A stretch of 64,000 nt of DNA from Diphasiastrum complanatum (GCA_029204225.1 CM055106.1:37471923-37535922); one strand, 5' to 3'. Shown: positions 35,546 to 47,146, numbered from the stretch's first letter. Program-made: numbers and translations. Notes: a model not told the origin generated them from the sequence alone.

Positions 35546-35575
35546 ATGGTGATGAAAAAGCTAACTTTCCTTAAA
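33974..35575 (+). pseudogene. DUF3504/Crypton-type tyrosine recombinase, C-terminus fused to copia gag
   Basis: The N-terminal SAM-like region shows KSVNVDQWSRNRFDDWRLVV and LTSFFLQVQKENGTLYPGET. A one-base frame change at about 34645-34665 leads to RGIGRIIKAKLEEN and MLDARFKKVRVACLTAV. The catalytic domain runs to 35238, and a GT-AG intron (35239-35325, 87 bp) joins GKV to WFSKQRVGLKTISKWMK. Core residues: the position of the first catalytic Arg reads His (CVHGHTALYNL, where family members have GLRG-x-E). The H-x-x-R box reads KSAR. The later TGH His and a candidate Tyr (REGYMHYN) are kept. Loss of the first Arg and the box His means it should be inactive. The last residues, GDEKANF, are copia gag. 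An upstream intron (acceptor near 34148) is possible, so the start at 33974 is provisional. Confidence 0.7.
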
Positions 35576-38500
35576 AGGCAAAAAGAAAAAGTTTCCATCC
35601 AAGAAGACTCAAGACATGGAGATGGAGAACAAAGATGGAGCATCAAGTTCCAAAGGCAAGAGCAAAAAGAACAAGAAGAAGCTGAAGTGTTTCTTTTGTG
35701 GAAAAAAGAGACATTTTGCATCTGAGTGCTACAAGAAGAAGAATGCCCAAGAGAAGGACAATCAAGGCAATCTTGTGCTTGAGGAGGTGGAGGAAGAAGG
35801 CAATCTATCTTTGATGGTATCTTCACCACAAACATCTAATTAAGACACTTGGTGGATAGATAGTGGGGCAAGCTCCCACATGACTCACCAAAAAGACTAC
35901 TTATCTAATCTACTTTCTTACAATAGTTCTAAGAGATTTATCTTCACTACAAGTGATCAAGAATGTGAGATTGTAGGTGTTGGATCAATTCCTTTATGTT
36001 TAGGATCATCTAAAAAAGTAGATCTAGACAATGTTCTTTATGTACCTTCAATTACAAAGAGCTTGTTGAGTGTAGGACAACTTATGGATAGTGGATTAGA
36101 TATACATTTCAAGCATGGAGCATGTTCTATCTTGAAAGATGAAAAATGTGTTGCTAGTGGTTTCAAGCAAAGGAGGTTATTCAAATTGGATACTAATTTT
36201 ATGGTTGAAAGTGTGAACATGGCAAGGGAGGAGCTCACTCAAGTGCAATTATGGCACAAAAGGTTATGCCATCCTAGCTACAAAGCTATGGAGACCATGG
36301 TGACAAAGGAGCTAGCAAGTGGACTTCCCAAAACCATATCCAAGTGTGGCAAGCTTTGTGAAGCTTGTGGACTCTCCAAATCTCATAAGCTACCTTTCAA
36401 GAGATCTTTGACAAGATCTAGCTCTCCTCTTGACCTTATACACTCGGATGTTCATTCATTTTCACATGGATTAAATGGTGGAGCTCTTATGTATGTCACT
36501 TTATTGATGATAGATCAAGATACTCTTGGGTTTATCCCTTGTCTAAGAAAAGTGAAGTTTTGAGTCCTTTATAAAGTTCAAAACTCTTGTGAAAAAGCAA
36601 CTTAATACTAGCTTGAAAGTATTAAGAAGTGATAATGGAGGGGAGTACATCTCCAATAGGATGAAAGAGTTTGATGAAAGTAATGGCATTAAAAGAGAGT
36701 TTTCTTGCACATGTACTCCACAACAAGATGGAGTAGCTAAGAGAAAGAATAGAACACTATGTGAGTGTGCTAAAGCTTTGAGATTAGATGCATCCCTTCC
36801 TATTTCATTTTGGGGAGAAGCTATTTTATGTGCAAACTTTTTATGTAATAGAATGACTTATAGTGCAATTAAAGGACTTACATCTTATGAAGTATTGTAT
36901 GGCAAAAAGCCAAATCTTAGTGATTTGAAAGTTTTTGTATGTACTTGTTATGTACATATTCCTTTAGAAACAAGGAAATAGAAAGATGCCACTTCCTTTA
37001 AAGGCATCTTTGTTGGTTATAGTGAAAATAAGAAAGCTTATAAGATATTTGATCCTATTACCAAGAAAGTTGTTGTAAGTAAGGAAAGGTGACTTCCAAC
37101 AACACTCAACTTGTCAAGGATCATGCTATGGCCAAGGAGGAGCTTCATGAAGATGAAGACCAAGTGGAACTTACTCAAAGTCCAAGGGTTCCAAGAAGAT
37201 CAACAAGGACAAGGATTGAGCCATCAAGGCTCACTTATAGTGACAAAGGGGAGCAAAGGGAAGATTCTCAACTACTCAACTCTTATTTTCTTGACTACTA
37301 TGCTTGAAGAACCAACTAGTTTTGAGGAAGCAAATAAGTCTCAATATTGGAGGAAAGCTATGCAAGTAGAATTTGATGCATTAATGGAAAATCAAACTTG
37401 GAAGCCTGTTGATTTACCTTATGGAAAAAAGCCTCTTACTTGTAAATGGATATATAGATTGAAATATAATCAAGATGGTTCCATTCATAAGTACAAAGCT
37501 AGACTTGTAGCAAAAGGTGTTTTTCAAGTCAAAGGCACAGATTATGATGAAACCTTTGCACCTGTTGCGAAGCTTGTGACCATTAGATTTATCATATGTC
37601 TTGCTACTTCTTTTAAATGGGAGCTCTTCCAACTTGATGTGACAAATGCTTTCTTGAATGGATTCTTGGAAGAGGAAATCTACATGTGCCAACTCGAGGG
37701 CTTCATCAAAGATGGAGAAAAAGACAAGGTGTGTTTCTTGAAGAAGAGTCTTTATGGACTCAAGCAAGCACCAAGAGCATGGTACTCTAGTTGCATTCCT
37801 ATCTTATTTCCATTGGATTTATTGTAAGTTATTATGAACCATCATTGTACTACAAATGTAATGATGGAAAGATCATTATCTTAGTTTTATATGTTGATGA
37901 CATTATACTCACAGGAAATGATCTAGATGGCATCAAAGATGTAAAAATCTCCTTGTCTAATAGATTTAGGATGGTAGATCTAGGACTTCTTAAAGTTATA
38001 CTTAGAATAGAAGTCACTAGAAGTAAGGATTTTACTTTCATATGTCAATCTAAGTATGCTACATCAATCTTAGAAAAATTTGGCATGATTGATTGTAAAG
38101 GAGTTGAAACTCCAATGGAACTAAGTGTAAAAGTTTTTTAGGGAAGTGATGAAGCATCCTTTGAGAACATCACTACCTATAGAATGCTTATTGGTTCCTT
38201 GATATACTTAACCATCACTAGACCAGATTGAGTCAATACATGCAAAGTCCATCAATATGTCATTGGAAAGGAGCAAAAAGGGTGTTAAGGTACATCTCAG
38301 CTACAAAAGACTTTGGCATAGTTTATGAAAGGACTAATATTTGTTTAAGAACATATTCGGACTAAAGTTTTGCAGGTGACAAGCTGGATAGAAGATCCAT
38401 AAGTGCATTTTCTACATTCTTATGTGGAGGAGCTATATCTTGGCTTTCCAAAAAGCAACCATCTCTCTTTCATCAACGAAATCCGAGTATATAGCTATGA

Positions 38501-38832
38501 CAACAACAACAAAGGAGGTTCTTTGGCTTAAAAGGCTTTTGGAGGAGCTTCATGTGATCAAGGATGAAGACATTCTATGCATATATTGTGACAATCAAGT
38601 AGCTCAACAACTTGCAAACAATCCAATCTTTCATGCTCGAACAAAGCACATTGAGATTTCACATCATTTCGTGAGGGAGAAAGTGCAAGCAAAGCAGATC
38701 AAGCTTATTCATGTTTCATCATCAGATTGCATTGTTGATATACTCACCAAGGCATTGCCTAAAGATCCATTTGTAAAATTAAGATTGGCTCTTGGAGTTA
38801 TAGATAGATCTATGCTAGATTTACCAAGCTAG
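35545..38832 (+). pseudogene. Ty1/copia gag-pol, 5' truncated and frameshifted
   Basis: Domains in order: gag tail and zinc knuckle (CFFCGKKRHFASEC, 35686-35730); protease (WWIDSGASSHMTHQ, 35852-35895); GAG-pre-integrase (VQLWHKRLCHPSYKAM; CEACGLSKSHKLPF); integrase (SDNGGEYIS at 36628; the glutamate of the usual NGVAERKN is Lys in DGVAKRKN at ~36730); RT (KARLVAKG, LDVTNAFLNGFLEEEIYMCQ, SLYGLKQAPRAWY, then a frame change and LYVDDIILTGND at ~37888); and RNase H (SSTKSEYIAM, IYCDNQVAQQLANNP, ARTKHIEISHHFVREK). It ends ALGVIDRSMLDLPS at 38832. At least five frameshifts or stops. The 5' LTR and gag N-terminus are missing, replaced by the recombinase element. Confidence 0.9.
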
Positions 38833-38846
38833 ATTTCTGAGGAGTG

Positions 38847-39705
38847 TGAAAAATGCAAAAATTATGCTTGGTCAAGGCCAAAATCATGTATATAGGATGA
38901 TTACACATGTGGGGAGCCTATTCCCATGTGTGAAAGTAGTGTACTTGTCATGTACCATAATCATATAGGATGTGCATATGATTTAATTCAAGTTCTAGTG
39001 GCTAAAAAGGCCAAAAACTAGTTTTCTAGACATATGACATATGGCATCAATCTATTGATTGCATAAGCCATATCCTTTGGTTAGGTGTCACATCCCATGT
39101 GTAGAGGACAGCTCACACATGTGGAATAAGCTGAAGTAGGCGAGTTTTGATTTCTAGAAGATTTCCAAATAGATCTCTGTATAGTAGGAAATTGGACCAA
39201 AACCACTCAAATAGAAAGTTTGATCCAAGTGTCAATTTTGCATGATGATTCACCATATGACAAAGCATCCTCACACGTGTGAGATCTGATGCATGATCAG
39301 TACCTCGAGCTCCAAGAAGTGTATATATAGAGGCATATTTGGCCATAATCAACATGAAAACATCAATCTTGATTTTGGAAGCAATTTTGTGTCAATCTCT
39401 CCATTTGTCTACATTTGTTTTGAATGTTTTGAGTTTCTATCATAGTGTACTTTGTTTTCAGGTTGGAGTTCATACTCTGACAGGTTTTCACACTGTGAAA
39501 TCAGCAAGTACATTTACCTTCATTAATGATTGTTCTTGTTAGATTTTCATGCCTAGAATTGATGTAGATTGATCTAAATCTTGTGTAGATTGATAGATCA
39601 ATTGTATCTAACATCCAATCCCTCTTGTGGATCATATTAGGATCCATTCTTGGTCCTATTTTGCAAGTTTCCACAAGGAGGTAATCACTCTCTTTTGTCA
39701 CAACA
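38847..39705 (+). mobile_element. copia 3' LTR
   Basis: Starts TGTGAAAAATGC straight after the pol stop and the purine-rich gaggag. The end is placed at cttttgtcacaaca by analogy with the LTR at 43191-43955, with which it shares cttgtggatcat--aggatcc and ggtcct near the end. One exact CACACGTGTG at 39272-39281, and several cacatgtg variants. Confidence 0.65.
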
Positions 39706-39767
39706 CTAGTTTGAATAGGCACATTGTTTTTCTAGCATAATAATCATCAGATGTTTTTTTTCCTTAG

Positions 39768-40170
39768 GTTGTCTTTCTCCAAATGCCATTGTACCATCAA
39801 GTAGAGTGTCTCACAGCTACCTACAAGAGATCTATTGCTAGTCGACTCAAAGGTTGCTTTTAACACGAACGCAAATTGGGTAATGGACCTTAATGAGAGC
39901 ACAATTACTGAAGTAAATGGCGCTGTTTGTCATGGCGGTGCTGAGAGGTCTCCAGGTTTCTATAGGTACATTCAAGGAATAAATTGGGTGTAAATTGGTT
40001 GCACTTTTCATGTCCGTGTATTTGATAACTCTGCTATACTTTGCGCATTCAGGTTTTTGGTGGAGACGTTAACCAATCCGAGTGACATCATTCTGGATCT
40101 ATTTTCTGGAACTGGAAATATGGGATGTCAAGCTGGATCTGTAAATAGGGATTGCATATGTATTGAGCAG
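39768..40170 (+). pseudogene. Beta-class N4/N6 DNA methylase fragment (two exons)
   Basis: The exon ending at 39965 reads KVAFNTNANWVMDLNESTI, VCHGGAERSPGFY. An 87-bp GT-AG intron (39966-40052) follows, and the exon 40053-40170 reads RFLVETLTNPSDIILDLFSG, TGNMGCQAGSVNRDCICIEQ, with a gt donor next. The FSGTG motif with a closing acidic CICIE is the S-adenosylmethionine site (motif I). Its position after a NPSDIILD strand fits the C-terminal half of permuted (beta-class) methylases, where the DPPY box comes earlier. No DPPY and no further exon is found, and the upstream end meets a stop (tag, 39813) unless an acceptor lies there. It is wedged between copia elements, so it is either a captured piece or a gene broken by insertions. 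Confidence 0.55.
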
Positions 40171-40550
40171 GTTCAGTTGTTGTTTGACATTTTTTTGTTG
40201 CCTATGGAGAGTAGTTAGTGTTAGGTTAAGAAAAATCAGCATGGACTAATTCGAGACTTTCCAGCCATCAACTGCTTTTGTTTAGTTTATGGTATTTTGA
40301 ACAATCTTAAAACATTATTGCATGGATATCTCTTTCAGCCCAATTTGTGGTTTTGATGTTATTAGTTACTAATTGATGGTAAAAGGTACACTATTAAAAG
40401 AATTATACCTTCAAGATGCAAAGTCAAAAGTTGTCTAGTACAAGTCTAGAAAGCCATTTGCTTATTATTTTGGTGGTTACAGAATTCTTCTCTAAAGTAG
40501 CACTCTTTGAGCTTAGTTAATGTGTCATATACAGCAAGAGATTTAATTGT
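40171..40550. other. No gene recognised
   Basis: AT-rich, following the methylase exon donor. It may be intron sequence of that gene, since no downstream exon is seen before the minus-strand copia element. Confidence 0.4.
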
Positions 40551-41346
40551 TTAGGATGCACCATACTGTTGAGGCCAGTTAAAGGCTGGAAATAAAAAAA
40601 AAATTATTGTCTTATATTGAAAATAATCATGCACAAGAACCAAGCATAATTGTGGAGAAGTTTGCATAGGTCCACATGTATTTGAATGAACAACATCTAA
40701 TAGACCTTTTGTTTCATGCCTATGACTCGATCTAAAAGGAATCCTAGTCTGCTTTCTAAGGATGCAACAGCTATGGCAGACAGGGAGATCAACTTTGCCA
40801 AAAGGATAGTCGAGACCAAGTGCTAGGGATTGTCTAGACATGTTCGAAACAAATGAATGATTTAAGTGTCCTAAGCGATGATGCCATAGTAATGATTTAT
40901 TGACAAGAACAGAGGTTTTCAAGGCTTGACTAGAATCAGAATAACAGTCTGTCATAAGTATCCATGCCTCTTGCCGAGTGCAAGGATCTTATTACTCCTA
41001 TCGATAATTTTGCATTGATCAGGCTCAAACTCCACCTTATGACCTAAATCTGTATTTCTACTTATTGTTAACAGATTTGTAGAGAGTTTAGGAACATACA
41101 AAACTTTTGACATTAGTTTGAATTGATCATGCTAGAATCTCAATCTTACAGTACCTTTACCTTCGATAGTGTGAGTGCTATCATCACCAAGATGAACATA
41201 CTTCTTTGTGTTGTCAGGCGTATAGGAATGCAAAATCTCACGATGATTGGTCATGTGTTGAGTAGCTCCAAAATCCAGAAACCACAAATCATCCGAATTC
41301 GCGTATTTGTCTTTGACCATAAAAGCGCCTTCGTCCATTTCGACTT

Positions 41347-42541
41347 TGTCGCAACATACCAACATAGAATTGCTATATTTATGTAGTATTTAGATCGTTC
41401 CCCAAGGAGATAGCGCTTAAAAGTTGTTTAATTGATACAGACTTGACTTATTTCAAATGAAATGGAGTCAAATGAAGATCTGGTTAGACATTTTGTAAGC
41501 AACCATTATTATTTCTGATGTGGGCGTGTAAATAATGAATTCGAAACAACAGTCTTCCTCTATCAAACTGAAGGAAAATCGTTCTATATATAAAATGATA
41601 TCAGAGTAACTTGAATGAATAACACTCTGGCTGATTAAGTTGTCAGCAGGGATCTGTGTTATGTTCGATGCAGACGCATACGAACAAACAAAAAGTTTAT
41701 CTTATTCTTGAACTGATGTGTTCTAGACAGAAGTCCTCAACAACTAAAGTCCAGTCATGGTTAAAGAACTCAAGTAGTTCGCGAATATGTTAGAAACAAT
41801 TATCTTCGTTACTAACACAAATACAGATCAACAACTCAGTTCCTCAAACAGGGACTAGTATTTCACAAACATACATACTTCTCTTATCAGCAACTGTGGA
41901 AAACTGCAGCAAGGAATATTTCACTCGAATGTCGAACACAAAGTATTCGCACAAATGAGTAAATTACTTAAAAGACAGTTCTTTAGATCAACTTCACGGA
42001 AACACAGCAACGACTGTAATAAAATATAGTATTGTCTGACAAAGAATGATTTAAGTAATGCACGAGATTGCTAGTAGACTCGAAGTCACTCACACCCAAT
42101 AGTACGAAGAACAGAGATTAAAGAAAATAATCTTAGATGCCTATTCACTTCTTCAATCTCAAACATACAGTAACTCTTTTTCTCTCTCAGTGGTGTGAGA
42201 ATGAAGTGTGTCTTCCTTTTATAGCCTACGGAGCAAACCACCACACTTCTAGGAATTCCTAGTGCGTCACTCCATTTACAAATTCTAATCAATGTATAAG
42301 TTACAAGTACATGTAAATTGTACAATTAATGGTTCACTGTGGCGATACAAATCTAGTCGCTTCATATTACAGGCATCGTTTCATTTCAGGAGGTCTTGTC
42401 CTTAAGGAAAAGACGGGTCCTTAGCATTTACATCCGAAAAATATATAAGCCTCTTCATAATATATATTTGTCCAGCGCATATCCTCATTTCCAAGTATAT
42501 ATTGCCATTTTGAAGTAAATATACAAATATGTGGTATTACA
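41347..42541 (-). mobile_element. Solo LTR with exact 5-bp target duplication
   Basis: 1195 bp, TGTAATACC... to ...TTGCGACA on the minus strand. It is flanked by gactt at 41342-41346 and 42542-42546. Removing it and one duplication restores an uninterrupted gag-protease frame (…SPE-V-EMDEG…) in copia element 1. It contains a TATA box (TATAAAAG on the minus strand, 42216-42223) and no coding sequence. It arose by LTR-LTR recombination of a full element, probably gypsy-type. Confidence 0.9.
42216..42223 (-). promoter_or_regulatory. TATA box of the solo LTR
   Basis: GGCTATAAAAGGAAG on the minus strand, followed by a purine-rich leader (gagagagaaaaag). It is a well-formed core promoter that could transcribe leftwards. 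Confidence 0.7.
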
Positions 42542-43190
42542 GACTTCAGGAGATGTTGTAACTGTATTTGCTTGTTGATCAGGTTGCTTGGCTGCATTCT
42601 TCGCTTTACGAATTCAGCAATCCTGGATCTCATAGTTACTGCACTTGTAATACCTGCAAAACATCTTCTTCTTTGACAAATGTGGATTCGATGATTGTTC
42701 TTGACCTTGAGTCTATTTCTAATTCGATATAGACTGCTTGGAGCCTTTCTACTTCTATCATTTCGAGCTCTTGTTGACATACAAAGCATGTGATGAAGAG
42801 GTAGACGAAGTGTCTTGACTTCTTTGATTATCTTCTTGCAGCAACATAGTGATAACTCTGGTAAGAGTTAAATCTGAGTGTGTCGCGATGATCATCACCC
42901 AGTTCTCATATGTAGATGGTAGGCTTAAAAGCAATGTCATAACTGCATGTTGATCGTCTATGACTGATTTGGCAGCAGCCATCTGTTGCAAGAGATTCTT
43001 AAACTGGTTGATATGATTATGAAAAGAATCATTATTCGACATCTTGAGTGTGAAGAATTTCCTTTGAAGATGTAACTTGGTAGTTAGATCTCTCACAAGA
43101 ATAATTTGATATCATGAAAGATATCAAGTATTAGAGCTTACACTCTGATAGAGTATTAGGCCTTGAAGAATCAATGCTCTAATACCATAT

Positions 43191-43955
43191 TGTAAAGAAG
43201 TGTGCAAAAAGATAGGTCGAATAGAATCGAATAAAAGAATTCAAATGACAAGAAAGAAAACTTTGTTGAAAGTACAGTACTTGAGGACCATAAATGGATC
43301 TTTGAATGATCCACAAGGTTGATTGTGTGCTTGATTAACAATCTATTAGATACTAGTCAATAAATCAAGATCTAGTTTAATAGTTTGATAGAAAACAAGT
43401 AGTGACAATCAAAGCATTTATCAAAAACTGAATCTTGAGTTCACACGTGTGAATAGCAGGCTGTTGTATAGCTTGTAGACAGTAGTTTATGTGTGCCAAA
43501 GCTTGGTTTCATTGGAATCAATCACAATCACAATACATAGAGAGAAAATCCGAGTTTTCTCTTGGAGCCTCAAAAATATTCTAACTTCACACTATGGAGA
43601 GATGAAGCTACATAGTAAACTCACTTCCTTTGCTGAGTTAGGTGAAAATCCAGCATGTAATAAGGAAGTAGACTCAGCTTTCTTGCCCTAATGTGTAACC
43701 TAAGTCTATTTCCTAGAGTTATGCCAGGTAGGTACATGGTTGGTCAAAATCTCACCACAATTTTAGGTGTAGGTCCTATAATCTAGGAATCACTACCAAA
43801 TGGACTTGACTAACTCTCTAAATTCGACCTAGCCTCTATTAGGAGTGAATTGCCACGTGGCATCTTGGCCTTACATTTGTGGACCCAATTATACACAATA
43901 TTTACAATGTTCTACATGGCTAGATTTGCCAAATTAGGCTATTTTTCACACTCCT
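43191..43955 (-). mobile_element. copia LTR shared by elements 1 and 2
   Basis: On the minus strand it starts TGTGAAAAATAG at 43955, right after gaggaggag and the decayed pol end of element 2, and ends CTTCTTTACA at 43191, right before the primer-binding site of element 1. Its body resembles the LTR at 38847-39705, including CACACGTGTG (43442-43451). It therefore works as the 3' LTR of one body and the 5' LTR of another. Confidence 0.75.
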
Positions 43956-46404
43956 CCTCAAATCTAGCCTTGGAAACAATAATGTATCTATATACAATTC
44001 TAAGACTTGATTTTAACATTAGAAATGAATCATATTCAGTTTTAGAAGATGAATAACTTATTTCCCAAAGATGATGAAATGATTTATCACCATATCCAAG
44101 ATAGAGCTTCTTTGATCTTGATCTCCTCCAAGATGAATTGAAGAGTCTTGATTCTTCCTTGCACCTTTGCACTTGATTTCTTCCATGTTGAGTGAAGATG
44201 CATGAACTTGAAACTTGCTCCTCTTTGATCTTGATGCTTCTCTTTGAAGGAAATTTGATGTCTCCATGTCTTGTGAAAATCACATTGATCAAGATCATAA
44301 AACATGTACGTACTAAGTACTATTACCAAAATTTATCATGCTAGAATGACTAGTCCACAAACCATCAAAAGTAAGCATGATTTTCCTAATCTTGTAATTA
44401 CAAGTGATCTTGAACTTCATGAGGCTACATACTTGCTTATGGATATAAGTGTCCTTCAAGGATGTTTCACTTATTCTCATAAGAAGCTTACAATTTGCCT
44501 CTCCAAAAGAAAAAACACATTTTTCAAAACAATGAGTGATTAACTCATCCTTGCTCTTCCAAAATCCGAGAGCACTCATTTGATCAAATAGCCAATTTAC
44601 TCTTAATTGGTTCAGAACAATTTTTAGATTACTAAGACATAAAAACTTGTTCTCAAATGAGTCATTACACATCTTATCATCACCTTCCTTCTTGATAAAG
44701 CTCTCGAGTTGCCTCATGTAGATCTCATAGCAAAATGGTTCCTCAAGCATTGAAGTAAGAAAAGTGTTGAAAGTGAATGGTTGAGAATCTTCCCCTTGAT
44801 TACCTTTTCCAAGATAAGTGAGCCTTGAAGGCTCGGCCCTTGCCTTTGTGGATCTTCTTGGAGCACTTGATCTTTGAGGTGGATCCTCAAGATCTCCATC
44901 ACTTTGTTGCTCCTCCTCAATCCTTGCAAGATATTGACACCAAGGTTGATGATTTCACTTTCATTCACACAAGATACTAGATGGATCCAAGCATCTCTTG
45001 TATAAACATCTAAGAATGTTTCATGCATCTTATCATCACTATTTGGTACATGAGAAAAAGAGTATACATTTGAATGAATGATTTCCTCTTTTGCCATAGC
45101 AATTTTAGCATCCAAATTAAACAAACTACATTGTTTAACACCATTTGCTATGCAATTACCATTCTTCATGATGGAACAAACTCCATGCTTGAAGTGAACA
45201 TCTAAACCATCATCCATTAGTCCAACACTAAGCAAGCTCTTGGTAATTGATGGCACAAAAAGAACATTGTCTAGATCTATCCTTTTGCTAGATCCTAGAC
45301 TTAATGAGATGGTACCAACACCATCTATCTTACACTCTTGATCATTTGATAAAGAAACAAACTCATTAGCACCATTTAAAGAGTGTAAGGTTGAGAATGT
45401 GTTTTTTTGGAAAGCCATGTGGGAGCTAGCCCCGCTATCAATCCACCAAGTGTCCTTTGAGTTGCTTTTGCTTGTTGGAGTAGATGTAGATGCCATCAAA
45501 GATGAGATCTCCTCATTTTCATCATCTTCATATGCAAGGTTCCCTTGTTTGTCCTCTTCCTCTTTTGCTCTTAGCCTCTTATAGCATTCAGATGCATAAT
45601 GCCCCTTCTTTCCACAAAAGAAGCATTTCTGCTTTGACTTGTCCTTTGAGCTTGATGCATCATCCTCTTCTTTGGCCTCCTTTGGATGCTTCTTCTTTTT
45701 GTTGGTCTTATTTTTGCCTTTGAATGAGAAATTGGCTTTCTCATCTCCATCCTGCAATGATAAGGAACCCATCCTTGCTTTTGCATGGAGCATCCTACAC
45801 TCTTCAGCCACAAGCACACTATGGAGCTTATCAATAGATGGCAAAGTATCTTGGATGGCAAAAATTTGAACCAAATTTGCAAAGTCATCTCCTAGACCAT
45901 TAAGAACAATTTGTACAAGCTCTCCATCATGAATCTTCTCTCCAATGGAAGCCAATTCCCTATTTAGAGACTTGATTCTAAGCACATAATGTTGTGCACT
46001 CTCCTCACTTCTCTTCATGCTTTGCAAAATCTGATTTCTAAGCATGAGTACTCTTGAAGTATTACTATATTCATAGAATGATTTTAAAGACTCCCAAGCC
46101 TCTTTAGCACTAGTACATGTTGATACTTCTCTCAACAAATCATTGCTCACATTCATCTTCACACAATGAAGTGCAAGCCTAGATCTCTTCTTGTATCTAG
46201 CTAGCTCCTGTGCACCTAGAGGTCCATCTTTATCTTCAATCAAGAACTCATAAAGGTCTTGGAGCACCATTAGTGACTCCCACCTAACCTTCCAAATAGT
46301 ATAATTTGTAGAATTCAATCTCTCACTAGCTTCTAGAAGGTATGCTCCAGCGGATCCCATCTTACTAGTGACTTCTACGAACAAGAAATATATTCGATTG
46401 AACT

Positions 46405-46735
46405 TGAAACTCACAAAGGTTTGTAACTTGCAATGTTTCACTCAAATTTGATTTCTAATTCAACAAATGGACTTGTAATCACAGTTCTATCACTCCCTCA
46501 CAAAGTCGGAATGAAGATAAGATGAAGTGAAAACTACTTTCAAACAAACTTTGCCAAAAAATGAATTTGATTGTCTCTAGAAACTCACTAAGGTCTCTTT
46601 CTTGTAGTGTTTCACTCAAATTAAATTTAAAATCCAACAAATGGACTTATAATCTCAGTTCTAGCACTCCCTCACAAAGTTGGAATGAAGATAAGATGAT
46701 GTGAAATCTACTTACGATCATATCTTGCCAATCTT
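46405..46735. repeat. Tandem duplication (~175 bp) in copia leader
   Basis: gaaactcacaaaggt...tgtttcactcaaatt...caacaaatggactt-taatc-cagttct and cactccctcacaaagt-ggaatg occur at 46405-46579 and again at 46580-46735 with about 10-15% difference. The first copy overlaps the start of gag. Confidence 0.85.
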
Positions 46736-47129
46736 GGCTATTTTTGGACAATAGAAAGACTCTATCTCTTTGATGTACTTTCAAGACCTGTTTTTCACTT
46801 TAAGAGGGCTTAAATTCAGCCTAGATTAATTAGTTCTCATCCAAAATTAATTAACGGTAAGTGATCTTGGTAGCTTATCCTAGGATTTGTACCAAAAATT
46901 ACATCAAACTAACTCCAAATGAGATTTTAATGATCCAATGAATATAGGGGTTTGAATGCTGGTTCAGAGATGCCCACATGTTTGAACAGTACGGATTTTG
47001 ATCCACAAAAATTTTGGGATCAAATCCCCTAACCAATTCCTGGATACCAGCTCGCCCTTCCAATATTAGCTTTTTGCACCAAAAACTTGCTAAAACTGGA
47101 TTAGTTTTAAACATTGATCAATAGCCTTG

Positions 47130-47146
47130 TACTTGGCTCTAATACC
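47130..47146 (-). promoter_or_regulatory. Primer-binding site of copia element 2
   Basis: ATGGTATTAGAGCCAAG on the minus strand, the initiator-Met-tRNA type site, after CTCACAAAGCAACA. The LTR that should lie to its right is not recognisable as the 43191-43955 type. Confidence 0.6.

Larger units (their letters stand above)
40551..43190 (-). pseudogene. Ty1/copia element 1: primer site, gag, protease, start of integrase
   Basis: On the minus strand: primer-binding site TGGTATTAGAGCATTG (near 43170-43187); gag (43096-42758: SFHNHINQFKNLLQQMAAAK, HAVMTLLLSLPSTYENWV); a decayed zinc knuckle (CRYYKCSNYEIQDC, ~42660); the solo LTR interruption (41347-42541); protease (LWFLDFGATQHMTNHREIL, where DSGA reads DFGA); and GAG-pre-integrase with integrase start (40955-40551: LLWHHRLGHLNHSFVSNM, CGPMQTS). 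Integrase core, RT and RNase H are missing. The gag is clearly different from that of element 2. Confidence 0.85.
43956..47146 (-). pseudogene. Ty1/copia element 2: intact gag-protease, deleted pol
   Basis: The 575-residue frame 46441-44714 has a full gag: MGSAGAYLLEASERLNSTNY, AKEAWESLKSFYEYSNTSRV, LVAEECRMLHAKARM, then zinc knuckle CFFCGKKGHYASEC. Protease follows (WWIDSGASSHMAFQ, with the DSGA triad intact) and part of GAG-pre-integrase. At about 45050 a deletion joins it to sequence just upstream of RT, and the frame drifts out of register by 44714. Fragments of the RT region (EIYMRQLESFIKKEGDDK) and the pol terminus (43956-44050) remain. Integrase and the RT core are gone. The gag is the best-preserved retroelement protein in the window. 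Confidence 0.88.
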
